From an uncultured Flavobacteriales bacterium (GTDB taxonomy: Bacteria; Bacteroidota; Bacteroidia; Flavobacteriales_D; Sanyastnellaceae): a stretch of DNA of 60,482 bases. This document shows, in pieces, positions 50,236 to 58,572 of the stretch. Numbering within the stretch: the first letter of the stretch is position 1; each line of letters begins with the position of its first letter. Location: NCBI GenBank assembly GCA_905480095.1, contig CAJQPF010000030.1:1-60482 (forward strand), written 5' to 3'. A program made the position numbers and the translations under genes. Below the pieces are notes generated by a model. That model was not told the origin of the DNA. It made no database searches and saw only the letters and a program-made list of their open reading frames with translations.

Positions 50236-51246
50236 CTACTTGACGACAAACCTTTTGATGTCGTGGTGCACCCTTCCGCTACTTAGCACGTTAATCTGAA
50301 AAACGTACGCTCCAGGCGCAAGCTTTTGAGATCCTGGTTGCAATGGGATTTGATGGCTCCCTTCATTTATCATTCCAAGGGATTTCTCATAGACTTTGCG
50401 CCCACTGATCGCATAAATCGAAATCTCTACATCTGAGGATGTCAGTAGATTCAGGGAGATCTTAGAATTCAAAGAAAGTGGATTGGGGGTGGGCTCACCG
50501 AGAGAAAATACTTTTGCGGCTTCTCTTTCCAAATAGCCAACGCCATTGACACCTGTTCCTGCAACGGCAACCTCAATGTCACTTACATAAGACTCTAGTT
50601 CCTCATCCCAAACAAGTGTCGCAAGTTGATGTTCATACCCATCGTTAAACGCACCATCCATTTCAGGTGTCATCGGGTCAGGACCTTGGGTATGTATGGT
50701 CGGGTTGTTTATCGCGATATCGACTGCCGCTTCGTGAGGCCACGTAAATTGTGAGACCGCTGCAAACGACGTACTGAGATGGACTTGAAAGTGCATGTGT
50801 ACGACTCGACCTGGATACCAGCCAGGCAAGATTGAAATAAACGTTACCTCACCATTGTCATCTGTGATTTTGTATCCACGCATATATGTTTGGCCTTCAC
50901 TGTCAAAGGCAGAATACCCTGAGTAATCTCCATTGACATCACACGCCCAGAAGTTCACGCGCAGGTTAGGCATGGGTTGACAATTGTCAACGCCCACAAC
51001 ACGCATGCGTTGAATGACACGTATCCCAGGTCTCCCTTCAGTAATGTCTTGTCTGAAGAAAAAAGTATTGTCCGACAAATCGAGCGGAAACGGACCTGGG
51101 GTCTCAGATGGAATCAATGTACATCCACCTTGACCCCCAGCTGGACTCACTGACAATTCAGACGCTGCTGCGGCTGCAACAAGAGGTGCAGAAATGATGG
51201 CGCCACTGGCGAGGCCCAAAGAACGAAGGAATGTTTTTCTTTTCAT
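50236..51246 (-). CDS. Intradiol ring-cleavage dioxygenase-like protein with T9SS sorting domain
   Basis: MKRKTFLRSLGLASGAIISAPLVAAAAAS signal; TLIPSETPGPFPLDL, YKITDDNGEVTFISILPGWYPGRVVHMHFQV dioxygenase core; C-terminal T9SS-like domain. Confidence 0.85.
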   Translation of the reverse strand: MKRKTFLRSLGLASGAIISAPLVAAAAASELSVSPAGGQGGCTLIPSETPGPFPLDLSDNTFFFRQDITEGRPGIRVIQRMRVVGVDNCQPMPNLRVNFWACDVNGDYSGYSAFDSEGQTYMRGYKITDDNGEVTFISILPGWYPGRVVHMHFQVHLSTSFAAVSQFTWPHEAAVDIAINNPTIHTQGPDPMTPEMDGAFNDGYEHQLATLVWDEELESYVSDIEVAVAGTGVNGVGYLEREAAKVFSLGEPTPNPLSLNSKISLNLLTSSDVEISIYAISGRKVYEKSLGMINEGSHQIPLQPGSQKLAPGAYVFQINVLSSGRVHHDIKRFVVK

Positions 51247-51363
51247 TCTTGTAAGGTAACCATTGGGATTAGATTTCACAAGAAAGCCCTTAGCTCTGCG
51301 AGCGATTTGGGCTTTTTTATACACTTTTTCTTACACAAGCTTCGCTTGTGACGACAGCGCATA

Positions 51364-51405
51364 AAAAAAGCCCGATACACTTTATGTATCAGGCTTCTTT
51401 TTTTT
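51364..51405 (-). terminator. Rho-independent terminator downstream of tRNA-Arg (could act bidirectionally)
   Basis: Minus strand AAGCCTGATACATAAAGTGTATCGGGCTTTTTTT: long GC stem flanked by A/T runs. Confidence 0.85.
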
Positions 51406-51407
51406 TG

Positions 51408-51481
51408 TGACCCTGTAGGGATTCGAACCCCAAACCTTCGCATCCGTAATGCGATGCTCTATCCAGTTGAGCTACAAGGCC
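51408..51481 (-). tRNA. tRNA-Arg (anticodon ACG)
   Basis: Full cloverleaf on minus: GGCCTTG/CAGGGTC acceptor, GCTC/GAGC D-arm, TCGCA-TTACGGA-TGCGA anticodon arm, TGGGG-TTCGAAT-CCCTA T-arm. CCA not encoded. Confidence 0.95.
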
Positions 51482-51559
51482 AATTCGAACTCAATGACGA
51501 GTTCTAAACGGACGGCAAAGATACTCACGTTCAAGCATCGTGCAAATTTTAAATGAAAT

Positions 51560-52620
51560 TTTCGTGAAATAAGAAATCCGCACCGGTGGCTTGGATTTCA
51601 AGTCGAAACTTTCGTCGTCAGCAACACCGATGCGGATCCTCCCAGTCTCCGTCACCTGAACCGGGTAGGAGTCCTTTGAGGGGCCAGGGCACAAGGCCCT
51701 AGCATCTCTCCGGTCCGATCAATGTCAATGTTCATTTCTATCGATCGGCTGGCTTCCTCAAGCATCTTGTTCCGTGCTGTCTTGCGACGTCGTCCATATC
51801 CTCACCAACAAAAGAAAACAAGAGGGGAACCTCTTTATCTCTCCAGTGGATCGGGGTCGGTGCTTTACAACCGAAGTTGCAGCGACACGGGTACGATACC
51901 CTTTGGAAAACCGAGCTTCACCTTAATGGGTTGATCTCGGCCTTTGCGCAGCTTTCACTGGCGCTGTTCGAACGGCGGGCCTACTTAGAACTTGGTCTTC
52001 TAAGGCGTGTCGAAACACGACAAAGAATTCCTCAGTTTTACAAATGCAAAGACAAGCCTTGCTTTCGTGTATTCCGCTGCTTCCGTCATGTAGAACCCAT
52101 TTAGTCCGTTAGTATGCGCGTATACACACAAGGTGTATCGGTTGCATACCCGTTACTCAACTGACAACTTAAACTTTGACCAGGTCAAATCTCAAACTGC
52201 GAAGTCCAATAGTACCTTTCGATAACTACGAGATGATTCATTCTACATGTTTTTCAATGTGTCAACTTCAGATCGCCGAAGCTTTCTTACGTGATCCCTT
52301 TCGAAATCCAACCATTCTCAGGCAGAGACGCATCTCAAACTCGAACTCCCACTCAACGTTGCGAGTGAGATCGCAATCTAAACCTAAATCGGTCTAGGGT
52401 CTGTTCAGAATTTCATTGCTGAACTTCTTCACTTCCTGTAACGTCTGTTTCTCTCTCAAGAATTACCCCCTTTCGGGACCCCTTTCACCTTTCGGATGCC
52501 TTCTATATAAAATTCGATTTGCATCTCGTTGAACATAGATCGCTTTGGGGGTTCAGCCACATTGCTTGAAGCAAATAAGCAACTAATTTCCTATGTCAGT
52601 CAAATTATTGGGGCAAAAGG
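51560..52620 (-). ncRNA. Candidate large (~1.1 kb) structured non-coding RNA, class unknown
   Basis: No credible ORF. At least 14 short-range perfect or near-perfect hairpins; six CGAAAG (C-GAAA-G tetraloop) motifs and a canonical CAAC-UUCG-GUUG on the minus strand; a 13-bp terminal helix (51576-51588/51625-51637, one G-U) followed by a T-rich tail. Confidence 0.6.
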
Positions 52621-52685
52621 AATTCACAAGAAACACACATAGCTTATAAACAATTGTTAACTACGTGCTTATGCACGTCAAAGTG

Positions 52686-54248
52686 TTACGCTATAAAGTA
52701 TCGAATACTGACTGTTGCCGGCAATTCCGCGGGGAAAGTCCGTGAACAAGATTCGTCAATCCTGAGGCCTGCTTCGGCAGCCATGGCATCGTATACAGGG
52801 ATTTCTACGATATATTGATCCGCAAATCCATGTGTCGCGTCATATGCTGTAGCAGGCATACCTCCCTGACGATCTGCAGCATCATCGGGATCTATTGTGT
52901 GAAGCTCGACGACAAGAAGACCGTGTTCTGCGACATATGGAGACCATCGTAAAAAATGTTCTTTTAAGCTCTGTTCTACATGACGAAGTTTAAGACGTTC
53001 ACCTCGAAAGGCAAAGGCGCCAGTAGAAACAGCTCTATCAGGCCTGTCAATGAGCGGACGATTGAAGATACGGTTGTGATCCAGAAAAGAGCGCACACTC
53101 ATTAAATCTCCCAAGCGAATCTTGTGATGTGTCCAAAGGTCTAAGGCGAGTTGATCGGGGTCACCAATGTCTCCCCAAATAAAATGGCCATCCACGCCCT
53201 CCTGTTTAAAGTGATCTGCTGTGGCCACCAGTGCTTCTTGATTAAAATCCGCACCCACAAGTTCCAAGGGGTGACTGTCTAGGTTTTTTCCGCGTAAAGT
53301 GGAATTTTTGATTACCTCATATAAGTGCAGTAGCATGGCTCCATTGCCGCAACCCATATCACAAATTCCGACAGGTTGATCTTCTAAAGGCGCGTTAAAT
53401 ATTGATTTAACCACCTCATCCAAGTGGGTGAAATATGCTTTGTGGGCACCTCCTGAACCCCACACATTTAAGGTTCTATCTACATGAATTTCTGGTTCAC
53501 CTGGCTCGGTACGCCACAGATAAGAACCATCTCCGAAAATCAATTCTCGGGCCCAGATAAATGTTTTCGTGTAAGATGTTGTCACACCATAAGAAGCTGA
53601 ACGATTTAAAAAGAAGGCTCCCTTTTCTGTTCTGTCCCACCCCAATAGCTGAATGACTCTGCCCCAAGCCTCCTGCTTAGATGCATCCATTTTAAGGACT
53701 GCAGCATCGTGAGCTTCCCAGGTGGACAAAGGTCGCGTTCCGTGAATGGTGCCAAGGGTGACAAGCCATGGAGACACAAGTGCCCCTTCCAAATGGTTTT
53801 TTATCCTTCCCATAATCCCCTCATCAGGCATCTCTGACCAGGCATCCATTAAAATCTCCATCGCCATGATTGCGGAGGAGGTCATGGGTGTTGTGGGTGT
53901 ATTCCAAGTATTTGCCGATTCTTCTAGCCAAACCCGACCTGTGGCATATGAACTGCTGTGACGGTACCAATCTGTTGGTGTTTTCCCTACAGCAGGTCTG
54001 TAATTAATTTTATCTTCAGCGCGGACTGCTTCTAGTAATCCTTGTGAACAGAGCATTCGGAGGGCCACATTTAAATACCCTGCATTTGCTCTATACTCTG
54101 CAGCAAGTTCATCGACATCACCAGAAGAACGAAACACCCTCTCTAACAATCCCCATTCCTCAAGAACAGGAACAACTCCACACATGGCCAAACCATCTAG
54201 ATGATAGAACAGCCTCTTCCTTAATATACGTTTTTCTGATGTCTCCAT
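52686..54248 (-). CDS. Class I SAM-dependent methyltransferase with winged-helix-like N-terminal region
   Basis: VGICDMGCGNGAMLLHLYEVI motif I; LVGADFNQEALVAT; N-terminal dimerisation/wHTH-like YLNVALRMLCSQGLLE. Confidence 0.82.
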   Translation of the reverse strand: METSEKRILRKRLFYHLDGLAMCGVVPVLEEWGLLERVFRSSGDVDELAAEYRANAGYLNVALRMLCSQGLLEAVRAEDKINYRPAVGKTPTDWYRHSSSYATGRVWLEESANTWNTPTTPMTSSAIMAMEILMDAWSEMPDEGIMGRIKNHLEGALVSPWLVTLGTIHGTRPLSTWEAHDAAVLKMDASKQEAWGRVIQLLGWDRTEKGAFFLNRSASYGVTTSYTKTFIWARELIFGDGSYLWRTEPGEPEIHVDRTLNVWGSGGAHKAYFTHLDEVVKSIFNAPLEDQPVGICDMGCGNGAMLLHLYEVIKNSTLRGKNLDSHPLELVGADFNQEALVATADHFKQEGVDGHFIWGDIGDPDQLALDLWTHHKIRLGDLMSVRSFLDHNRIFNRPLIDRPDRAVSTGAFAFRGERLKLRHVEQSLKEHFLRWSPYVAEHGLLVVELHTIDPDDAADRQGGMPATAYDATHGFADQYIVEIPVYDAMAAEAGLRIDESCSRTFPAELPATVSIRYFIA

Positions 54249-54257
54249 TGTAACTGC

Positions 54258-55397
54258 TTACCTTAATACTCTTTTCACAGCGTCTTTGTGGATGAGCACT
54301 GCAATGGTTTTTGAACGGAAGTAAGCCATCGAAATGTATTGACGACCTCCGTATTCATTTCCTTGCCCCCAGCTGTTTTTAATCACAAAATATTTTTTCC
54401 CTGACTGATCCGTCGCCAATCCAACAATATGCATCAGGTGGTCATCAGTCGTGGTTTGATTGTCAAAGCCTTTCTGACGAGACTCCTGAGTCACATCAGC
54501 CTCAACAATCTCTTGCTTCCACAGTTTGGACTCCTCACCTGCTGCAGGCAAAAGAGCCATTCCATTGCGGAAACTGAAACCCTTCTCGCTCACATCGGCA
54601 TCCCACGCGACCGTATAACCATTAACGATTGCAGCCTCCACAGAACGTTGGAGATCATCTAAAGGAACATTGTAGAACTCACCTTTGCTGAAGTTATCTG
54701 GAACTTCAAGAATAAATGTCTTGCCAAACGGGTGATGGCTGAACGACGTAATATTTATATACGCTTGGGGATCAATTCCAAGGTAATCTCGGAATGACTC
54801 AGGTGTATAAGACTGGCCTTCGAAGTCAAATGATGTTGGAAGTTCACCGAGATAGGTGTCTAAGATCCCATCTATTGTTTCTTCCCATCTTGGATCAAGC
54901 GTGCCGCTTGGCTTTTTCACAAGCGCTTCCACAGTCGCGAGAAGTGCAGCGTCCATGTCTCCATGATTATGAATCGTTTCACCATCTTGAAGGCCAGTAT
55001 ACGCTTCTTGTGGTGCAAGACCCCATCCGCTTGCAGCATTGAGTACATCGTGACAAAGACTACCAGCACTAAATTGATACTTCCCTTGCATTCTGAGATA
55101 CATGTCAGCTTTAAGGGGGTAGGTATACCTTACGGTCGCCATTTCACTCAAATCAACAACATGACCAGAAATACGCGCAGCCTCAGATTCCAGAAAGCTT
55201 GAAGTAGAATAACTCCAGCACGTGCCTGTTCGACACTGATCTTTTACAGAAGTGGCAGTAATATCTGCCAATGACTTAAACGAATATGAGAACGATTCAG
55301 CGTCCTTATCCTGAGCCAGCAAAGAACTGTTCGTAAAGAAAAAAGTTGCCAAAAGTGCGAAACCGCCCGCGTAAATGAATTGATTTTTAATTTTCAT
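54258..55397 (-). CDS. C1-family (papain/bleomycin hydrolase-like) cysteine peptidase
   Basis: KDQCRTGTCWSYSTSSFLESE active-site Cys; HLMHIVGLATDQSGKKYFVIKNSWGQGN His/Asn motifs; signal peptide. Confidence 0.92.
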   Translation of the reverse strand: MKIKNQFIYAGGFALLATFFFTNSSLLAQDKDAESFSYSFKSLADITATSVKDQCRTGTCWSYSTSSFLESEAARISGHVVDLSEMATVRYTYPLKADMYLRMQGKYQFSAGSLCHDVLNAASGWGLAPQEAYTGLQDGETIHNHGDMDAALLATVEALVKKPSGTLDPRWEETIDGILDTYLGELPTSFDFEGQSYTPESFRDYLGIDPQAYINITSFSHHPFGKTFILEVPDNFSKGEFYNVPLDDLQRSVEAAIVNGYTVAWDADVSEKGFSFRNGMALLPAAGEESKLWKQEIVEADVTQESRQKGFDNQTTTDDHLMHIVGLATDQSGKKYFVIKNSWGQGNEYGGRQYISMAYFRSKTIAVLIHKDAVKRVLR

Positions 55398-55423
55398 GGC
55401 CTAAAAATACGAACTTGCAATCC

Positions 55424-55812
55424 ATGAATAAAGAATTATTACTAATAAGCACGTTCATTGCAATAAGTTTTTTGCAAATTTCTGCTCAAACAACAGTCCA
55501 GATGAACTCGACTATTTGTGGTACCATGTATGGCCAAATGCGTACAGCAGTACCAAGTCAGCCCTCGCAAAACAGCAGTTCAGGGAAGGAGATTTATTCA
55601 TGTTTTATGCCATGGCTCGAGATTTGGGAGGCATGGATGGACTCGACTTCAAAATCAATGGCGAGGCTGCACGTTGGGAGTTTCACAACGAACACCCAGA
55701 CATTGTAAAAGTTCATTTAAACACCCCACTTAAACCTGGGGAGTCAATAGAAATAAATACGCCATTTCATGTGAGAATACCCAACGGCAAGATTTCACGA
55801 CTGAGAACCCAT
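55424..55812 (+). pseudogene. Truncated and frame-broken remnant of an M1-family metallopeptidase
   Basis: Signal peptide (MNKELLLISTFIAISFLQISAQ) in one frame; NNSPDELDYLWYHVWPNAYSSTKSALAKQQFREGDLFMFYAMARDLGGMDGLDFKINGEAARWEFHNEHPDIVKVHLNTPLKPGESIEINTPFHVRIPNGKISRL in another. Stops at the 3' end of the convergent gene; the catalytic domain is absent. Confidence 0.75.
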
Positions 55813-56742
55813 TTAGAAGGAAGCTCTCACAAAATCTCCTATGTGAGGTGGAATCAGCCAGGTGACATACAAAGAAAAATTCCAAAGTTTTTCCTGGTAT
55901 GCGCCATCTCCATTACCCAGTCGGATATTGTCGCGACTTGCTCTTAGATTTAATTCAAGATTCCCACCCTCTTCAAACATGGCTTCAAGTCCGACCACAG
56001 CGTAATATCCAAAACCCACTGATGTTAAATTGCTCGTGGCGCCCATAAATTGATTTCCGTTAAAGAACGTAATCAAATCATAGGAGTTGTTTTCAATCAT
56101 TATAAAATTATCCTTGATTTGAATCGCTGTAGCTGAACCACCGAACTCAAGAGTCCAGGCCGCTTCGTCAATAATGTAAGCTGAAGTGCGGTATCCCAAT
56201 GAACTGATCAACCTACGCTCTTTTCCGAAAATTCCATAGACACGAATATCATTACTCCCCTGCCCACCCCCAGGCAACATGTCAGTCTGCAAGGTCCAAG
56301 GTCCCGCTGCATTTAAGTTAACAGCATCAATACTCATGACGAGCGCACTTTCAGGATTCCAGAAATAAAGAAGCTTCAGACCCATCATTAAACCTGGGTC
56401 ATAAGGCATAAGCAAAGGTGAAGAATCATAGGGGATCCAAAAATTACCACCGCCAAGGTTAAGTAAATTGTTAATCTGGTCTTCCGTATTCCCAAGATAC
56501 AGTCTGTCCTCAATGGTGTATAGGGAGGCTTGATTGTCACCCAATTCATACCATCCCGCTCCATTGTAAAAAGCACTAGAATTTTGATTTGCTTGATATA
56601 CGCCCAAGTTGATTCCATATTCCAAACCTTGTCTGCGTGGAACGTAAAAATCATCGTCATCATCCCAATTTTGGCTCAACAGTGTGACAGGCAAACATGA
56701 AATAAAAGCAATCGTAAGAATGAAGGAAGATTTAAAATTCAT
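55813..56742 (-). CDS. Secreted/outer-membrane hypothetical protein
   Basis: Signal peptide MNFKSSFILTIAFISCLPVTLLSQ; beta-rich body. Confidence 0.65.
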   Translation of the reverse strand: MNFKSSFILTIAFISCLPVTLLSQNWDDDDDFYVPRRQGLEYGINLGVYQANQNSSAFYNGAGWYELGDNQASLYTIEDRLYLGNTEDQINNLLNLGGGNFWIPYDSSPLLMPYDPGLMMGLKLLYFWNPESALVMSIDAVNLNAAGPWTLQTDMLPGGGQGSNDIRVYGIFGKERRLISSLGYRTSAYIIDEAAWTLEFGGSATAIQIKDNFIMIENNSYDLITFFNGNQFMGATSNLTSVGFGYYAVVGLEAMFEEGGNLELNLRASRDNIRLGNGDGAYQEKLWNFSLYVTWLIPPHIGDFVRASF

Positions 56743-56787
56743 AATTGCAAGATACAACGAGGGATATTTCGTGCCTATTTTTCACAA

Positions 56788-57591
56788 ATGGATTTAAGGA
56801 TACTCCCCTTGCTGTTAATTTTTGGTTGTGGTATGAACACTCCATCTGAAGAAGAAAGCACGGCAACTGTTGAACACAGTGCAGAAAAAAAGGTCGTAGA
56901 TCCAGAGCTTGCAGCCCGAGTCAGAGCAATGCTTGGCTTAGAATTTCCGACACTTGACAATGAGAACGCTGAGGATTTCCTACTCGATTGGGGCGTTGAA
57001 AACAACCAAGATTTTGTCACAATGCATACAAAACACGGCGACATTGTGGTCGAACTATTTAACGACGTGCCCTTGCACAAATCTAATTTCCTCTACAAGA
57101 TTCACAGACAATACTACAGTCCGAGTGAATTTATTCGCGTCCTGCCAGATTTCGTAATTCAGGGTGGAAATAGCGAAGAAGAAAAACCACAACAGATGAG
57201 ATATCTGATAGGTACACACTCCTTGCCGCAAGAAATGAAGGACAAGTACGTCCATACACGAGGTGCGCTTGCGATGTCTCGATCTTATATAAATAACCCG
57301 AAAAAAGCATCATCATCCTATGATTTCTATATCGTGACTGGCCGAAAAATATCTAACCACGAACTGGCGAGTATAGAGCTTGAAAAAAACATAAGATATA
57401 CCTCTCAACAAAAAAGACGCTACAACGAATTCGGGGGAACACCACATTTGGATGGTGAACATACCGTTTTCGGAAGCGTCATTCAAGGAATGAATGTCGT
57501 AGATAAACTCGCAGCAACCCCCACAGACAACAGTGATTGGCCAGTAGAGCGCTTAGAAGTTAATATGACTTCACATTCGAGAATTGAGTGA
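56788..57591 (+). CDS. Cyclophilin-type peptidylprolyl isomerase (lipoprotein)
   Basis: Lipobox-like LLIFGC; TKHGDIVVELFNDVPLHKSNFLYKIHRQYY...FVIQGGN; HTVFGSVIQGMNVVDKLA. Confidence 0.93.
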   Translation: MDLRILPLLLIFGCGMNTPSEEESTATVEHSAEKKVVDPELAARVRAMLGLEFPTLDNENAEDFLLDWGVENNQDFVTMHTKHGDIVVELFNDVPLHKSNFLYKIHRQYYSPSEFIRVLPDFVIQGGNSEEEKPQQMRYLIGTHSLPQEMKDKYVHTRGALAMSRSYINNPKKASSSYDFYIVTGRKISNHELASIELEKNIRYTSQQKRRYNEFGGTPHLDGEHTVFGSVIQGMNVVDKLAATPTDNSDWPVERLEVNMTSHSRIE

Positions 57592-57807
57592 TTTTTTACA
57601 TCAGTTTAATGAAATTGACATCGATAATTTACCAATATTCTCTGTTTTCACTACGCACGTAGAGAGAGAGTAAGCGAGAATGTTTCGAATTGAGGATAGT
57701 CTCGGGCGTCTGCCTGTGACCTTTAAAGTAATTTGCTTCATGCATTTTAGGTTTAATATTCAACCAAATAACGCCAAGCTTTTTAAGATATTGTTTCACA
57801 GAGAGAA

Positions 57808-58392
57808 TTAATATGATGTAAGTTGAACGCCATTGTCATCCACCAGTTTTTTCAGATTAATGATCGCGTAACGCATCCTTCCTAATGCCGTATTTATACT
57901 GACATTTGTGGTCTCTGCAATTTCTTTGAAGCTGAGGTCTTGATAGATGCGCATTCTCACAACAGACTGCTGTTCCGGTGGAAGGAAATCGATCAGGTCA
58001 CGAACGTCAGAATGAATCTGTTCTTGCACCAACTTATCTTCAATGTGTGTCTCACCAGTATCTAATATAGAGAACACATCAAAGTCATCACGACTGCGTA
58101 CCATGGGCATCTTTTTATTTCGACGGAAATGATCAATGGCCATATTATGGGCAATGCGAAGAATCCATGGAAGAAACTTCCCTTCCTCTACATATTTGCC
58201 CTCACGTAAAAGTCCAACTACTTTTATAAAAGTATCTTGGAACAAGTCGTTTGCCAAATCAGTATCTCTTACAATAAAATGAATTTTTGTAAAGACTCTT
58301 TCTTGGTGACGGGAAAGTAAAATTTCGAAGGCTTGCTCGTCTCCACCGCGGTAAGCACGGATTAACTCGCTGTCAGAATAAGATGCACGCAT
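57808..58392 (-). CDS. ECF-type RNA polymerase sigma factor
   Basis: DLANDLFQDTFIKV region 2 and FKEIAETTNVSINTALGRMRYAIINLKK region 4. Confidence 0.94.
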   Translation of the reverse strand: MRASYSDSELIRAYRGGDEQAFEILLSRHQERVFTKIHFIVRDTDLANDLFQDTFIKVVGLLREGKYVEEGKFLPWILRIAHNMAIDHFRRNKKMPMVRSRDDFDVFSILDTGETHIEDKLVQEQIHSDVRDLIDFLPPEQQSVVRMRIYQDLSFKEIAETTNVSINTALGRMRYAIINLKKLVDDNGVQLTSY

Positions 58393-58572
58393 AACACTAC
58401 ACTTTTAGATCAAAATGGCCAGTTGAACCGGCTTTTGAAGGATTAATTAGAGTAGAAGTGTTTCTATACGTTTTTGTTTTTCTGATTTAACTACACTCAA
58501 GATACGATTTAATTTCATATTAACAATTCCAAAAGTACCTTTAACGTGTTAAAAAGTATTAAACCGCATTTC

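Noticed and set aside
51335-51351. Hairpin CACAAGC-TTC-GCTTGTG
   Set aside because: A short isolated stem in the 5' region of the dioxygenase gene. It is not distinguishable from chance without homologues.
51722-52397. Plus-strand ORFs (51722-51934, 51877-52104, 52176-52397) as genes
   Set aside because: They are short, overlapping, of low-complexity composition and match no family. They lie across the hairpins of the structured RNA candidate, which are better explained on the minus strand.
51560-52620. RNase P RNA, tmRNA, 6S, SRP or rRNA fragment as explanation for the structured region
   Set aside because: No GAGGAAAGTCC / ACAGAAA core of RNase P, no tmRNA tag/tRNA-like end, and the wrong length for 6S or SRP. 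I could not run Rfam, so a rarer known class remains possible.
51560-52620. Group I or group II intron
   Set aside because: The neighbouring tRNA-Arg is intact, there is no intron-encoded protein, and no recognisable domain V.
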